A stretch of DNA of 64,000 nucleotides, taken from the NCBI RefSeq assembly GCF_900626095.1, contig NZ_UYZZ01000006.1:62001-126000 (forward strand), in the 5' to 3' direction. This document shows, one piece after another, positions 16,629 through 24,989 of this stretch (positions within the stretch are counted from its first letter, which is position 1; every line of letters starts with the position of its first letter). The notes below the pieces were generated by a model. That model saw only the letters and a program-made list of their open reading frames with translations. It ran no database searches and was not told where the DNA came from. The DNA is from Clostridium rectalis (GTDB lineage: Bacteria > Bacillota > Clostridia > Clostridiales > Clostridiaceae). The translations under genes were made by a program, and so were the position numbers.

Positions 16629-17852
16629 ATGGATAAATCTAAAAAACTGTATAATAAAGCTTTAAAAAAGTATAACAATGGTTATATTGATGAAGCCATT
16701 AATATATGTGAGAAAAGTATATCTTTAAATATTAAAAATTCTGCTTCTATAAATTTAAAAGGATTGTTACTTTATCTAAAAGGAGACTTAGATTCATCAA
16801 GGAAATTATGGAAAATGAATTGGCATTTAAATAAAGATAGAGTAGCTGAGAAATACATATACGATAGTAAATATGATATTAAAAAATTACAAATGTATAA
16901 TATAGCAGTTAAACTTATAAAAGAGATAAAAATTAATGAGGCATTAAAAATATTAAATAAATGTAAGGAAAGTGATTTTAATAGTATAAATGTTAACAAT
17001 TATTTATCTGCGTGTTATATAAAAAAAGGAGAATACGAAAGAGCATTAGAACATATTAATAAAGTATTGAATATAAATAAAAAGAATAAAGTTGCTTTAT
17101 TAAATAAAAAAACTCTTTTTAAATATGGCAGTAGTAATAATATAAAAATAAAAGTAGTTCCGGTTATGGGTATAATTATAACATCATTTATAATTATATT
17201 ATTAATAATATATAAGCCTTTTATTTATAAAAAATCTACACCAGAATTAAGTTATGAGAGTAAAGAATTAACTACAGTGAATAAAACTAAGGAAAAAAAC
17301 AAAAATAATAATGATATTATTAGCAAGAAGGAATTGTTCCCATATAATGAGATTAGAAAGGAAATTGATAGTAAAAATTTTAATTCTATATATAATTATG
17401 TGTTTAAATGGAAAGATAAACAATTGAGTATAAATGAAAGATCACTTTTAGGTAAGGCAATTGATATACTAAAATTAGAAAGTGGTGAATATTTCTATAG
17501 TAGTGGCTGCGAAAATATTAATAATAAAAATTATAGTGATGCTATAAAGGAATTGCAAAGGGCATGTGAATATGGTGAAAATCAGTGGTATTATCCTCAT
17601 GCTGTATATATGTTAGCAATAGCCTATGAAAATACTTCAGATGTAGAAAGTGCAATTAGGTATTATAGCATGTATGAAAGTAATTTTAAAAACGATATTA
17701 AAGATTATGAAGAAACTGCTTTGTATAAATTATCTCTTTTGTATAAGAATATAAATATAGATAAATCAAAATTTTATGCAAAAAAACTTGTTTCAAATTT
17801 TCCAGAATCAATATATAATAATTCTAATATAGGAATAATAATAAATAACTAA
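16629..17852 (+). CDS. TPR-repeat membrane protein
   Basis: A 407-residue protein with cytoplasmic N-terminal TPRs (residues about 1-175), a membrane segment (VVPVMGIIITSFIIILLIIY, about 178-197) and an extracytoplasmic region with further TPR-like helices (ENINNKNYSDAIKELQRACE, AIAYENTSDVESAIRYYSM). TPR on both sides of the membrane suggests a scaffold or sensor linking inside and outside. AAGGAG lies six bases before ATG 16629; an in-frame TTG at 16608 precedes that site and is rejected. No enzyme motif is visible. It probably belongs functionally with the sigma/anti-sigma pair. Confidence 0.75.
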   Translation: MDKSKKLYNKALKKYNNGYIDEAINICEKSISLNIKNSASINLKGLLLYLKGDLDSSRKLWKMNWHLNKDRVAEKYIYDSKYDIKKLQMYNIAVKLIKEIKINEALKILNKCKESDFNSINVNNYLSACYIKKGEYERALEHINKVLNINKKNKVALLNKKTLFKYGSSNNIKIKVVPVMGIIITSFIIILLIIYKPFIYKKSTPELSYESKELTTVNKTKEKNKNNNDIISKKELFPYNEIRKEIDSKNFNSIYNYVFKWKDKQLSINERSLLGKAIDILKLESGEYFYSSGCENINNKNYSDAIKELQRACEYGENQWYYPHAVYMLAIAYENTSDVESAIRYYSMYESNFKNDIKDYEETALYKLSLLYKNINIDKSKFYAKKLVSNFPESIYNNSNIGIIINN

Positions 17853-17871
17853 TAATTATTATTAAAAACTA

Positions 17872-17930
17872 TTGACTTAATTTAAAATTTAATATAAAAT
17901 TAAATCATGGATTATACCCTATAAGGGTAT
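17872..17930 (+). promoter_or_regulatory. trxA promoter and GGGTAT palindrome
   Basis: TTGACT (17872-17877), 17 bases, TAAAAT (17895-17900) form the promoter. Just downstream lies the perfect palindrome ATACCCT-ATA-AGGGTAT (17914-17930), placed at about +7 to +23, ending shortly before the GGAGGG of trxA. Its form recalls CsoR/CstR-type operators; this is a resemblance, not proof. Confidence 0.55.
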
Positions 17931-17948
17931 TTATGGAGGGATGAAATC

Positions 17949-18266
17949 ATGATAAAAGAAATAAATGATTCTAATTTTAGCCAGGAAGTTTTAAATTCTC
18001 AAAAGGCTACAGTTGTGGATTTTTGGGCTTCATGGTGTGGACCATGTAAGATGTTATCACCGGTTATAGATGAAATAGCACAAGAGCTTAATGGGAAAGT
18101 TGAATTTGCAAAGGTTAATGTAGATGAGAATCCAATGATATCTACTCAGCTTAGAATAGCGAGCATACCTACATTATTGGTGTTTAAAGATGGGAAAATA
18201 GTAGATACTTTGGTTGGTTTTAGACCAAAACAGGCATTGAAAACAGCTATAGAAAAACATATTTAG
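17949..18266 (+). CDS. trxA: Thioredoxin
   Basis: Cytoplasmic disulfide reductase of 105 aa with the classical active site WASWCGPCK near residues 27-35 and the cis-Pro segment IASIPTLLVF. Start ATG 17949 follows GGAGGGATGAAATC. It is followed 94 bases later by a flavoprotein related to thioredoxin reductase, presumably its electron donor. A hairpin with T-run lies between them, so trxA may also be made as a short monocistronic message. Confidence 0.96.
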   Translation: MIKEINDSNFSQEVLNSQKATVVDFWASWCGPCKMLSPVIDEIAQELNGKVEFAKVNVDENPMISTQLRIASIPTLLVFKDGKIVDTLVGFRPKQALKTAIEKHI

Positions 18267-18273
18267 TATATAT

Positions 18274-18311
18274 AATAAGTTAACACCTATTGTGTTAACT
18301 TATTGTTTTAT
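18274..18311 (+). terminator. Terminator between trxA and the reductase gene
   Basis: A perfect 13-bp stem AATAAGTTAACAC/GTGTTAACTTATT with a 5-base loop, then GTTTTATTT. Confidence 0.75.
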
Positions 18312-18360
18312 TTAAGTCATATGAAAGAATATAATAAATAATTTTAGAGAGGTGAAAAAA

Positions 18361-19224
18361 TTGGAAACAAGATTTGATATAGCTATAATTGGTAGTGGTC
18401 CGTCTGGTTTGTCAGCTGCTGTTAATGCTAAAATAAGAAATAAAAATATAATTTTATTTGGAAATAAAAATTTAAGTAATAAGCTTCTTAAAGCTCCTCA
18501 AATAAATAATTATTTAGGTTTTTCAAGTATAACTGGGGCAGAGTTGAAAGATAAATTTTCGAATCATATAAAAAGTATGGGATTAAATATAACTGAAGAA
18601 AAAGTTAATTCAATATATGCTATGGGTGACTATTTTTCAATTATGGTGAATGAAAAAGTTTATGAGGCTAAGGCACTTATTTTAGCAACAGGTATGGAAT
18701 ATACTAAACCTCTAAAAGGAGAAGAAGAGTTTTTAGGAAGAGGAGTAGGGTATTGTGCTACTTGCGATGCGCCACTTTACAAAGGGAAAAAGGTAGCAAT
18801 AATAGGATATAACAAAGAGGCAGAAAAAGATGCTAACTTTGTAAGTGAAGTTGCCTCCAAAGTATATTATGTACCAATGTATAAAAATGATGTTGAATTA
18901 AAGGAAACAATTAGTATTATAGAAGATATGCCTATAGAAATATCAGGAGATATTATGGCAAGAAAACTTATACTAAAGGGAAATGAAATTGAAGCTGATG
19001 GTATATTTGTGCTTAAGGATAGCGTTTCACCTGAACAATTAGTTCCTGGTTTAGAAGTAGAAAATGGACATATTAAGGTTGATAGAAATATGAAAACAAA
19101 CATAGAGGGGTGTTATGCGGCAGGAGACTGCATAGGGAAACCGTATCAATATTTAAAAGCTGCAGGAGAAGGTCAAGTAGCCGCTTTAAATGCTGTAGCT
19201 TATATAGACTCAATGAAATTATAA
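18361..19224 (+). CDS. Thioredoxin-reductase-like flavoprotein, probably ferredoxin-linked
   Basis: FAD-dependent thioredoxin reductase-fold protein (287 aa). The FAD motif GSGPSGLSAA is at residues about 11-20, the redox pair is C-A-T-C (YCATCDAP) near residue 135, and the C-terminal FAD motif is YAAGDCIGKPYQYLKAAGEG. Where NADPH-dependent enzymes have GGGDSA and HRR, this protein has IGYNKEAEKDA and VPMYKND, so the pyridine nucleotide site is missing. That pattern fits the ferredoxin-dependent flavin thioredoxin reductases described in Clostridium. The start TTG 18361 has AGAGAGGTG upstream; an in-frame GTG at 18352 lies inside it. Confidence 0.85.
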   Translation: METRFDIAIIGSGPSGLSAAVNAKIRNKNIILFGNKNLSNKLLKAPQINNYLGFSSITGAELKDKFSNHIKSMGLNITEEKVNSIYAMGDYFSIMVNEKVYEAKALILATGMEYTKPLKGEEEFLGRGVGYCATCDAPLYKGKKVAIIGYNKEAEKDANFVSEVASKVYYVPMYKNDVELKETISIIEDMPIEISGDIMARKLILKGNEIEADGIFVLKDSVSPEQLVPGLEVENGHIKVDRNMKTNIEGCYAAGDCIGKPYQYLKAAGEGQVAALNAVAYIDSMKL

Positions 19225-19269
19225 TACTAAAAGCCACGCTAATATGTATTGCGTGGCTTTTAGTATTAT
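19221..19269. terminator. Bidirectional terminator between convergent genes
   Basis: A perfect 19-bp inverted repeat (arms 19221-19239 and 19251-19269, loop 11) with AAAA and TTTT runs in its arms lies between the reductase gene (+) and the hydrolase gene (-). Confidence 0.85.
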
Positions 19270-19303
19270 ATTATTAGGTATAATGAGGAGGTCTTTAATA
19301 TAA

Positions 19304-19831
19304 TTACCTAATTATAAAAAAAACATGGTTACCTATAGATTTTATATTCTTTTTATCTATATTTTTCATCCATTTGGACGTAGCAATCTTAGGATTATAA
19401 AAGAATACAGATTTATTAGTTGGATCTTTACCATTTAAAGCATCTACAACGGCTTTATAACAAGCATCGTCAGGATTAGCTTTAATTTCACCATTTATTA
19501 CGCAAGAAAAAGCATTACGTTGTTTTACAACGCCTTCTATAGATTTAGGAAAAGAGGGGTCTTTAACTCTGTTAAGAATTACTGATGCCACAGCTACTTT
19601 TCCTTCATAAGGTTCTCCACAGCTTTCTGCGTATACAACTTTGGCCATTAAATTTACATCTTTATCTGTAATATAAACTTTACCATTAGAATGGCTTAAC
19701 ACTTGTACGGTTTTAGGATCTGAATTAAATAAATCTGAATCTACATCTAGAGAAACACCAGCCTTTACAGTAAATCCATTAAGCAATACAAACAGAAAAA
19801 TAAAAAAACAAAGTAAATTTTTTTTAGTCAT
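19304..19831 (-). CDS. SleB/CwlJ-type cell-wall hydrolase
   Basis: Secreted Hydrolase_2 domain protein (175 aa), related to spore cortex-lytic SleB and CwlJ. Residues 1-25 are a signal peptide. The domain begins at about residue 55 with VNLMAKVVYAESCGEPYEGK, which holds the catalytic Glu, and goes on with VASVILNRVKDPSFP, a long family signature. No peptidoglycan-binding repeat is present. ATG at 19831 follows AAAGGAGAGG; an in-frame TTG lies within the riboswitch. It is preceded by a c-di-AMP riboswitch, as is usual for such hydrolases, so its level should respond to c-di-AMP. A role in vegetative turnover or in germination is not settled by sequence. Confidence 0.9.
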   Translation of the reverse strand: MTKKNLLCFFIFLFVLLNGFTVKAGVSLDVDSDLFNSDPKTVQVLSHSNGKVYITDKDVNLMAKVVYAESCGEPYEGKVAVASVILNRVKDPSFPKSIEGVVKQRNAFSCVINGEIKANPDDACYKAVVDALNGKDPTNKSVFFYNPKIATSKWMKNIDKKNIKSIGNHVFFIIR

Positions 19832-19846
19832 AAAATCCTCTCCTTT

Positions 19847-19957
19847 TACCAACGGGGTTAGCTGACGGGTTCGGCAAAGGTTAGCCTACGTATATAAACG
19901 ATTCACCCCAAATACATTGGTTCCCCCGCGTTATATTAAACTTAGGTTAATGGTAGT
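19847..19957 (-). ncRNA. c-di-AMP riboswitch (ydaO/yuaA type)
   Basis: Read on the minus strand, the leader contains the conserved blocks CGCGGGGGAACCAAT, GGGGTGAATC, AGGCTAAC, CCGAACCCGTCAGCTAACC in order. The closing stem pairs TACCA (19951-19955) with TGGTA (19847-19851), which abuts the Shine-Dalgarno AAAGGAGAGG. No terminator lies between aptamer and start codon, so control may be at translation. Confidence 0.92.
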
Positions 19958-19968
19958 GTTCCCTAAAA

Positions 19969-19997
19969 CTAATAAAAAATACACATTTAATTGTCAA
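19969..19997 (-). promoter_or_regulatory. Promoter of the riboswitch-hydrolase transcript
   Basis: On the minus strand, TTGACA (19992-19997), 17 bases, TATTAG (19969-19974). The -35 element overlaps the last codons and stop of the upstream minus-strand gene. Confidence 0.65.
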
Positions 19998-20970
19998 CTA
20001 AAGTTTTGAAGTTAGAGTATGAAGTAAGAAACTTATTGTAATTTGTGTCCATAATTTTATAGTTTAAGTTAGTTTCATTATATAATGCATCCACTGTTTT
20101 AGATTTGTTAGAACTAGAGTTTTTTTCTGTAGTGATGGCATATCTAAAATTTTGTATATAAGAATTATAATTATCAAGTGTTTTAGAAAAAAGAGTATAG
20201 CAGGATATTGCTTCAGAAGGAACAGTTATTTTTGAAAATTTATATAAGATATCTTCAAATTCGGTTTTCATATTATCTACCTTTGATAATATGTTATCAT
20301 AACTAATACTGTTATTTTTTATATTGCATTTAGTTTCATTCATATCAATTTTTATTTCTAGAAAACAACTTAAGACTTCATCCATATTATCTATGAAAGT
20401 TCTATATTGACTTTGTTTAATTTCACCACTTTTTTGTGTGTTTTCCAATTCACCACTATATTTAATACATGTATTTAAATAATTTAAGTAGTCTTCTTTA
20501 AAATTAATCTTTACATTATTTATTTTACATAATGAATAATAATTTATACAGTGTTTATTATACATTTTGAGATTTTTACAGGAGTTTGAAATATCTTTAG
20601 CTTGAGGATTATTTACAATACCAAGTATTTGCTCGTATATATGTATATTGTTATCTAAACCTAAAAGAAAATTCTCCTGAGTTAGAGCATATTTTTCTGG
20701 AGCTTTTGTTTTGTTTAAATCATTTTTTATTGCGATTAATGATGAAATTTTTTTAGGAATATTTTTTTTGCAGTTATCAGTATCTATAGTTTGTCCTTTT
20801 ATTAGAGGACTAATGTCATTATTAATACTATTAACTTTACGAATACTAGTTTTTAGATTGTATTCATATTTTTTTATAGGTGAGTTACAAAACCAAAAAT
20901 ACAGTAAAAATAAAGGTACTATAACTATAAAAATTATTCCCATATGAATAAAAATTTTTTTATTTTTCAT
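19987..20970 (-). CDS. Hypothetical membrane-anchored protein
   Basis: A 327-residue protein I do not recognise. Residues 8-27 form one membrane segment or uncleaved signal; the rest is predicted to be outside the cell, almost wholly helical by composition, rich in Asn, Lys and Ser, with several Cys (for example CKNLKMYNKHCINYYSLCK). The repeated spacing of leucine and isoleucine hints at helical bundles. AT-rich codon use matches its neighbours. GGGGGG precedes the ATG. It is transcribed away from cdaA and toward the c-di-AMP-controlled hydrolase, whose promoter overlaps its 3' end. A link to envelope c-di-AMP signalling is only positional. Confidence 0.65.
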   Translation of the reverse strand: MKNKKIFIHMGIIFIVIVPLFLLYFWFCNSPIKKYEYNLKTSIRKVNSINNDISPLIKGQTIDTDNCKKNIPKKISSLIAIKNDLNKTKAPEKYALTQENFLLGLDNNIHIYEQILGIVNNPQAKDISNSCKNLKMYNKHCINYYSLCKINNVKINFKEDYLNYLNTCIKYSGELENTQKSGEIKQSQYRTFIDNMDEVLSCFLEIKIDMNETKCNIKNNSISYDNILSKVDNMKTEFEDILYKFSKITVPSEAISCYTLFSKTLDNYNSYIQNFRYAITTEKNSSSNKSKTVDALYNETNLNYKIMDTNYNKFLTSYSNFKTLVDN

Positions 20971-21140
20971 ATAAAATCCCCCCTATAAATATAACTATTC
21001 TTTTTTAAAACTTTAAATTACTATTTATAATAATTTATTAATATTTTTTGAAATAAAGTAAATTATGTTTTATAAAATATTGGAGTATAGTGTATAATTG
21101 ATAATATATAGTGTATATAATCCTTAGAGGGGGTGAATAT

Positions 21141-21989
21141 ATGGAAATATTGAAAGTACTTATAAATTCTACAAAAAATATTAATTTTTTATCAATATTA
21201 GATATTTTAGCGGTATCATATATATTTTATAAAGGCTATAGTCTAATAAAGGAGACTAGAGCAGAACAGCTTTTAAAAGGGCTTATTTTTATTGTTATAC
21301 TTATTCCTATTAGTAAATTATTAAACTTAGATATGCTAAATTGGATACTTAGTAATACTATAACTATAGGAGTTTTGTCTTTTATAATTATATTTCAACC
21401 GGAAATTCGTAGAGCATTAGAACATATTGGTAGGAGCACTTTTAGTGACAAACATATTTTAGAAGATGAAGAAATAATGGAAAAAGTAATAGGGGAAATA
21501 ACAGATGCTGTAGAGAGTTTATCTAAATCTAAGACAGGCGCTTTAATTGTGGTAGAAAGATTAACTGGACTTGGTGAAACTATAAATACGGGAGTTAAAC
21601 TTGATGCATTAGTGTCATCTTCTTTATTAGAAAATATATTTGTAGTTAATACCCCTCTTCATGATGGGGCTACAATAATTAGAAATGATAGGATAATTTC
21701 TGCAGGGTGTTTTTTGCCTTTGACTAGTAATAATAATTTAAATAAATCCTTAGGAACAAGACACAGAGCCGCCATAGGTATTTCAGAAACATCTGATGCT
21801 ATGATAATAGTAGTATCAGAGGAAACAGGTATTGTATCACTAGCTGTAAACGGAATTTTAACTAGAAATTATGATAAAGAAAAATTAACTAATGTACTAA
21901 TTAAATTAATTAAAAATAGAAAGAATAGGAAGTTAAATTTTAGAGAGCAGGTGATAACATGGATGAGAAAAATAAAAGACAGGATATAA
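21141..21989 (+). CDS. cdaA: Diadenylate cyclase CdaA
   Basis: Membrane-bound c-di-AMP synthase (282 aa) that joins two ATP. Three membrane segments lie in the first about 90 residues (LDILAVSYIFYKGYSLI; LLKGLIFIVILIPISKL; ITIGVLSFIIIFQPEI), then the DAC domain with catalytic motifs HDGATII and GTRHRAAIG. The start ATG 21141 has GAGGGGGTG upstream; an in-frame upstream ATG at 21111 lacks a site. It overlaps cdaR by 31 bases. c-di-AMP governs potassium, turgor and wall homeostasis; a c-di-AMP riboswitch lies 1.2 kb upstream on the other strand. Confidence 0.96.
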   Translation: MEILKVLINSTKNINFLSILDILAVSYIFYKGYSLIKETRAEQLLKGLIFIVILIPISKLLNLDMLNWILSNTITIGVLSFIIIFQPEIRRALEHIGRSTFSDKHILEDEEIMEKVIGEITDAVESLSKSKTGALIVVERLTGLGETINTGVKLDALVSSSLLENIFVVNTPLHDGATIIRNDRIISAGCFLPLTSNNNLNKSLGTRHRAAIGISETSDAMIIVVSEETGIVSLAVNGILTRNYDKEKLTNVLIKLIKNRKNRKLNFREQVITWMRKIKDRI

Positions 21990-23215
21990 TGGTTAAAATT
22001 TGTTGTGTTATTACTGCTTTTGGATTATGGCTTTATACTACAAGTGTAGTAAATCCAATTAGAACATATAAAAAGAGTATTCCAGTAACTATAATAAATG
22101 AGGAAGCTTTATCTAAATATAATCTTGCATTAGTTCCTAATCAAAATTTTTATATAACATTGAATTTAAAGGGAACTGCTACGGATATTTATTCAGTAAA
22201 GGAAAATGATTTTAAAATTATTATAGATTTAGGAGCATATGTACTTCAAAAGGGAGAGAATAATATACCAGTAAAGATTGTAAAAAGTCCAAATAATATT
22301 GATATAGTTAATAAGGATAATTTATGGGTAAAGGTTCAATTAGATGATTTAATTGAAAAAACTGTGCCTTTAAAAGTGAAGTTAACTGGTAAAACTAAAG
22401 ATGGCTATAATGCTACAACACCAACAACAAAATTATCCACTGTTACAGTAAGAGGGGCTTCTAATTTTGTTAAAAAAGTAGATAGAGCTGAAGCAACATA
22501 CGATATAAGCAATGCATATAAAGATATAGATGCTAATGTACCCATTGTGGCTGTAGATGTAAATGGTAATAAAGTGGATCAAATAAAAGTTAAGCCTACT
22601 TTTGTAACAATGAATATTCCTATAAGAAGAGTAAAAAGTGTAGGAGTTAATATAAAAACCACTGGCACATTGAGTGGGAATAAGGTATTAAAATCTTTAG
22701 TATCATATCCAGAAAAGTTAGAAATAGCAGGAGATGAAAGAGTAATAGATAATATAACTGCATTGGATACAGAATTTATTGATTTAAATAGTATATCATC
22801 TGATGAAGTAAATGTTAGATTAGTTATACCTAAAGGTGTAACATTGATAAATAATAATGGATATGTGAAAGTTAAGATATCTTCTGATTCTAACTCAAAT
22901 AATAATGAAAACAATATTATAAAAAAAGATTTTATAGTAAATGTAACAGCTTTAAATGAAAATAGTGAGTATACTACATCACTTGATGTTAATCAAGTTT
23001 CTATTACTGTATCCGGTGATAATAATATTATAGAAAACTTAAAAGCTGAGGATATAAAATGTAATGTAGATGTCGCAGGGTTAGGAGAAGGTAGCCATAG
23101 TGTTATTGTAAAAGTTATTGTCTCAGATGGAGTTAAAGTAGTTTCTACATCTCCACAGAGTATAACAGTGGATATAAAAAAGAAAGTAGTTTCGGAGGGT
23201 GAAAATGCCAATTAG
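21959..23215 (+). CDS. cdaR: CdaA regulatory protein CdaR (YbbR domains)
   Basis: Single-pass membrane protein (418 aa) that modulates CdaA activity. Membrane segment at residues about 11-28 (VKICCVITAFGLWLYTT), followed by four extracytoplasmic YbbR-like repeats of about 85-90 residues (marks such as TVPLKVKLTGKTKDGY, RRVKSVGVNIKTTGT and IKKDFIVNVTALNENSEYTT). The start overlaps the end of cdaA, with GCAGGTG upstream, so translation is coupled. The usual next gene, glmM, is displaced by about 4 kb here. Confidence 0.93.
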   Translation: MDEKNKRQDIMVKICCVITAFGLWLYTTSVVNPIRTYKKSIPVTIINEEALSKYNLALVPNQNFYITLNLKGTATDIYSVKENDFKIIIDLGAYVLQKGENNIPVKIVKSPNNIDIVNKDNLWVKVQLDDLIEKTVPLKVKLTGKTKDGYNATTPTTKLSTVTVRGASNFVKKVDRAEATYDISNAYKDIDANVPIVAVDVNGNKVDQIKVKPTFVTMNIPIRRVKSVGVNIKTTGTLSGNKVLKSLVSYPEKLEIAGDERVIDNITALDTEFIDLNSISSDEVNVRLVIPKGVTLINNNGYVKVKISSDSNSNNNENNIIKKDFIVNVTALNENSEYTTSLDVNQVSITVSGDNNIIENLKAEDIKCNVDVAGLGEGSHSVIVKVIVSDGVKVVSTSPQSITVDIKKKVVSEGENAN

Positions 23216-24800
23216 AATAAATAATTTAATCTTAAACATAGATGAAGATATGGATTTTTTAAAAGAAAAGGTAACAAAAAAACTTAAAATATCTTCAGAT
23301 TCTATAAAAGATTTTAAAATATTAAAGGAATCTATTGATGCAAGAAAAAAAAATTCTATAAAATTTAATTACACAGTAGAAGTTGCATGTGATAATGAGA
23401 CAAAAATAGTAGCTAAGGCCAATAATAAGGATGTTTTAATAGAGCAGGTGAAGTATAATAAGGAATTAAAACTTGGTAATAAAAAAATGACTCATAGACC
23501 AATTATAGTTGGTATGGGACCGGCAGGTATGTTTGCCGGTCTTTTGATGGCAAAGAAGGGGTATAAACCTATAATATTTGAAAGAGGAGAAGATGTAGAA
23601 AATAGAACTATAAGTGTGAATGAATTTTGGCGTGAAGGCAAATTTAATAAAAATTCTAATGTACAATTTGGGGAAGGGGGAGCAGGTACTTTTTCAGATG
23701 GAAAACTTACTACAAGAATAAAGGATAGTAGGTGCGATTTTATATTAGAAGAATTTGTTAAATCAGGAGCCCCAGAAGAAATTTTATATATGGGAAAACC
23801 ACATATAGGGACAGATATACTAAAGGAAGTAGTAAAAAATATTAGAAATAAAATAATTGGGCTAGGAGGGCATGTTTATTTCAATAGCAGATTGGAAGAT
23901 ATTGTTATAAAAGATAATAAGTTAAAATCTATTATCGTAAATAATAATGAAGTCCCCTGTGAGTCTTTAATAATGTCTATAGGGCACAGTGCAAGAGATA
24001 CATATGAGATGTTATTTAAGAGAGGAATATTTATGGAATCAAAGCCTTTTGCCATAGGGGTTAGGGTTGAACATGACCAAAGTATGATAAATGAGAACCA
24101 ATATGGGAAATATGCAATTCATCCAAGATTAAGAGCTGCAGATTATAGATTAGCATGTAAAACTAGTAACAATAGGTCAGTTTATAGCTTTTGTATGTGT
24201 CCTGGTGGGCAGGTAGTGGCTGCAGCTTCGGAAGATGGCATGCTTGTTACTAATGGTATGAGTTATCATAATAGAGATGGCAAAAATGCCAATGCGGCTA
24301 TAGTTGTGGCCGTTGGAGGGGAAGATTTTCAAGGGGATTCTCCATTAAAAGGTATGGAGTTTCAAAGATATTATGAAAATTTAGCATATAAATTAGGAGG
24401 AAATAATTATTTTGCTCCAATACAGTTATTAGGAGATTTTCTAATAGATGAGAAAAGCAAAAAAATTGGTAAGATACAACCAACATATAAACCTGGCTAT
24501 GAACTTACAGATCTTAGAAAGTGCTTGCCTAAATACGTAGTGCAATCATTAAAAGATGGTTTTGTAAATTTTGATAGGAAAATAAAGGGGTTTGGAGATA
24601 AAAATGCTATATTATCAGGTATAGAAACAAGGACTTCCGCACCTGTAAGAATTGTAAGAGGAGAAAATTTACAAAGTATTAGTGCACAAGGACTATACCC
24701 AGCAGGGGAGGGGGCAGGATATGCAGGTGGAATAATGTCTGCTGCAGTAGATGGATTAAAGGTAGCTGAAAGCATTATGAAACAATGGTCACCTCTTTGA
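23205..24800 (+). CDS. FAD-dependent dehydrogenase (COG2509 family)
   Basis: A 531-residue flavoprotein. The first about 95 residues form a small alpha/beta domain; the FAD-binding Rossmann motif VGMGPAGMFAGLLMAKKGYKPIIFERG follows at about residue 102, then FGEGGAGTFSDGKLTTR, typical of this family, a GVRVEH segment and the C-terminal FAD motif YPAGEGAGYAGGI. Its substrate is unknown in general; family members are annotated as uncharacterised FAD-dependent dehydrogenases. ATG 23205 has GGAGGGTG upstream and overlaps the end of cdaR by 11 bases, so it belongs to the cdaA-cdaR transcript, an arrangement found in many clostridia. Confidence 0.88.
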   Translation: MPIRINNLILNIDEDMDFLKEKVTKKLKISSDSIKDFKILKESIDARKKNSIKFNYTVEVACDNETKIVAKANNKDVLIEQVKYNKELKLGNKKMTHRPIIVGMGPAGMFAGLLMAKKGYKPIIFERGEDVENRTISVNEFWREGKFNKNSNVQFGEGGAGTFSDGKLTTRIKDSRCDFILEEFVKSGAPEEILYMGKPHIGTDILKEVVKNIRNKIIGLGGHVYFNSRLEDIVIKDNKLKSIIVNNNEVPCESLIMSIGHSARDTYEMLFKRGIFMESKPFAIGVRVEHDQSMINENQYGKYAIHPRLRAADYRLACKTSNNRSVYSFCMCPGGQVVAAASEDGMLVTNGMSYHNRDGKNANAAIVVAVGGEDFQGDSPLKGMEFQRYYENLAYKLGGNNYFAPIQLLGDFLIDEKSKKIGKIQPTYKPGYELTDLRKCLPKYVVQSLKDGFVNFDRKIKGFGDKNAILSGIETRTSAPVRIVRGENLQSISAQGLYPAGEGAGYAGGIMSAAVDGLKVAESIMKQWSPL

Positions 24801-24885
24801 ATTTAAATAATTTAAGTTATTAATAATTTACAGAATTAGTAAGATAGAGAATACATAGTAATTTAATATTCTGAAAACGTGCACT

Positions 24886-24908
24886 TTTTAGCGAAAATTT
24901 GCTAAAAT
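24886..24908 (+). promoter_or_regulatory. Palindrome over the likely ptb-buk promoter
   Basis: TTTTAGC-gaaaattt-GCTAAAA (24886-24907) is a perfect 7-bp inverted repeat. Its right arm includes a plausible -10, TAAAAT (24903-24908). A repressor site is likely by position; no known consensus was matched. The rest of the 24801-24989 gap holds nothing further that I can see. Confidence 0.4.
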
Positions 24909-24989
24909 AGAATAGGGTATTTATAAAAATTTAAAATAGTTAAAAATTTATCAATATATAAATAAAATTTTAAGAAGAGGTGTATTTTA

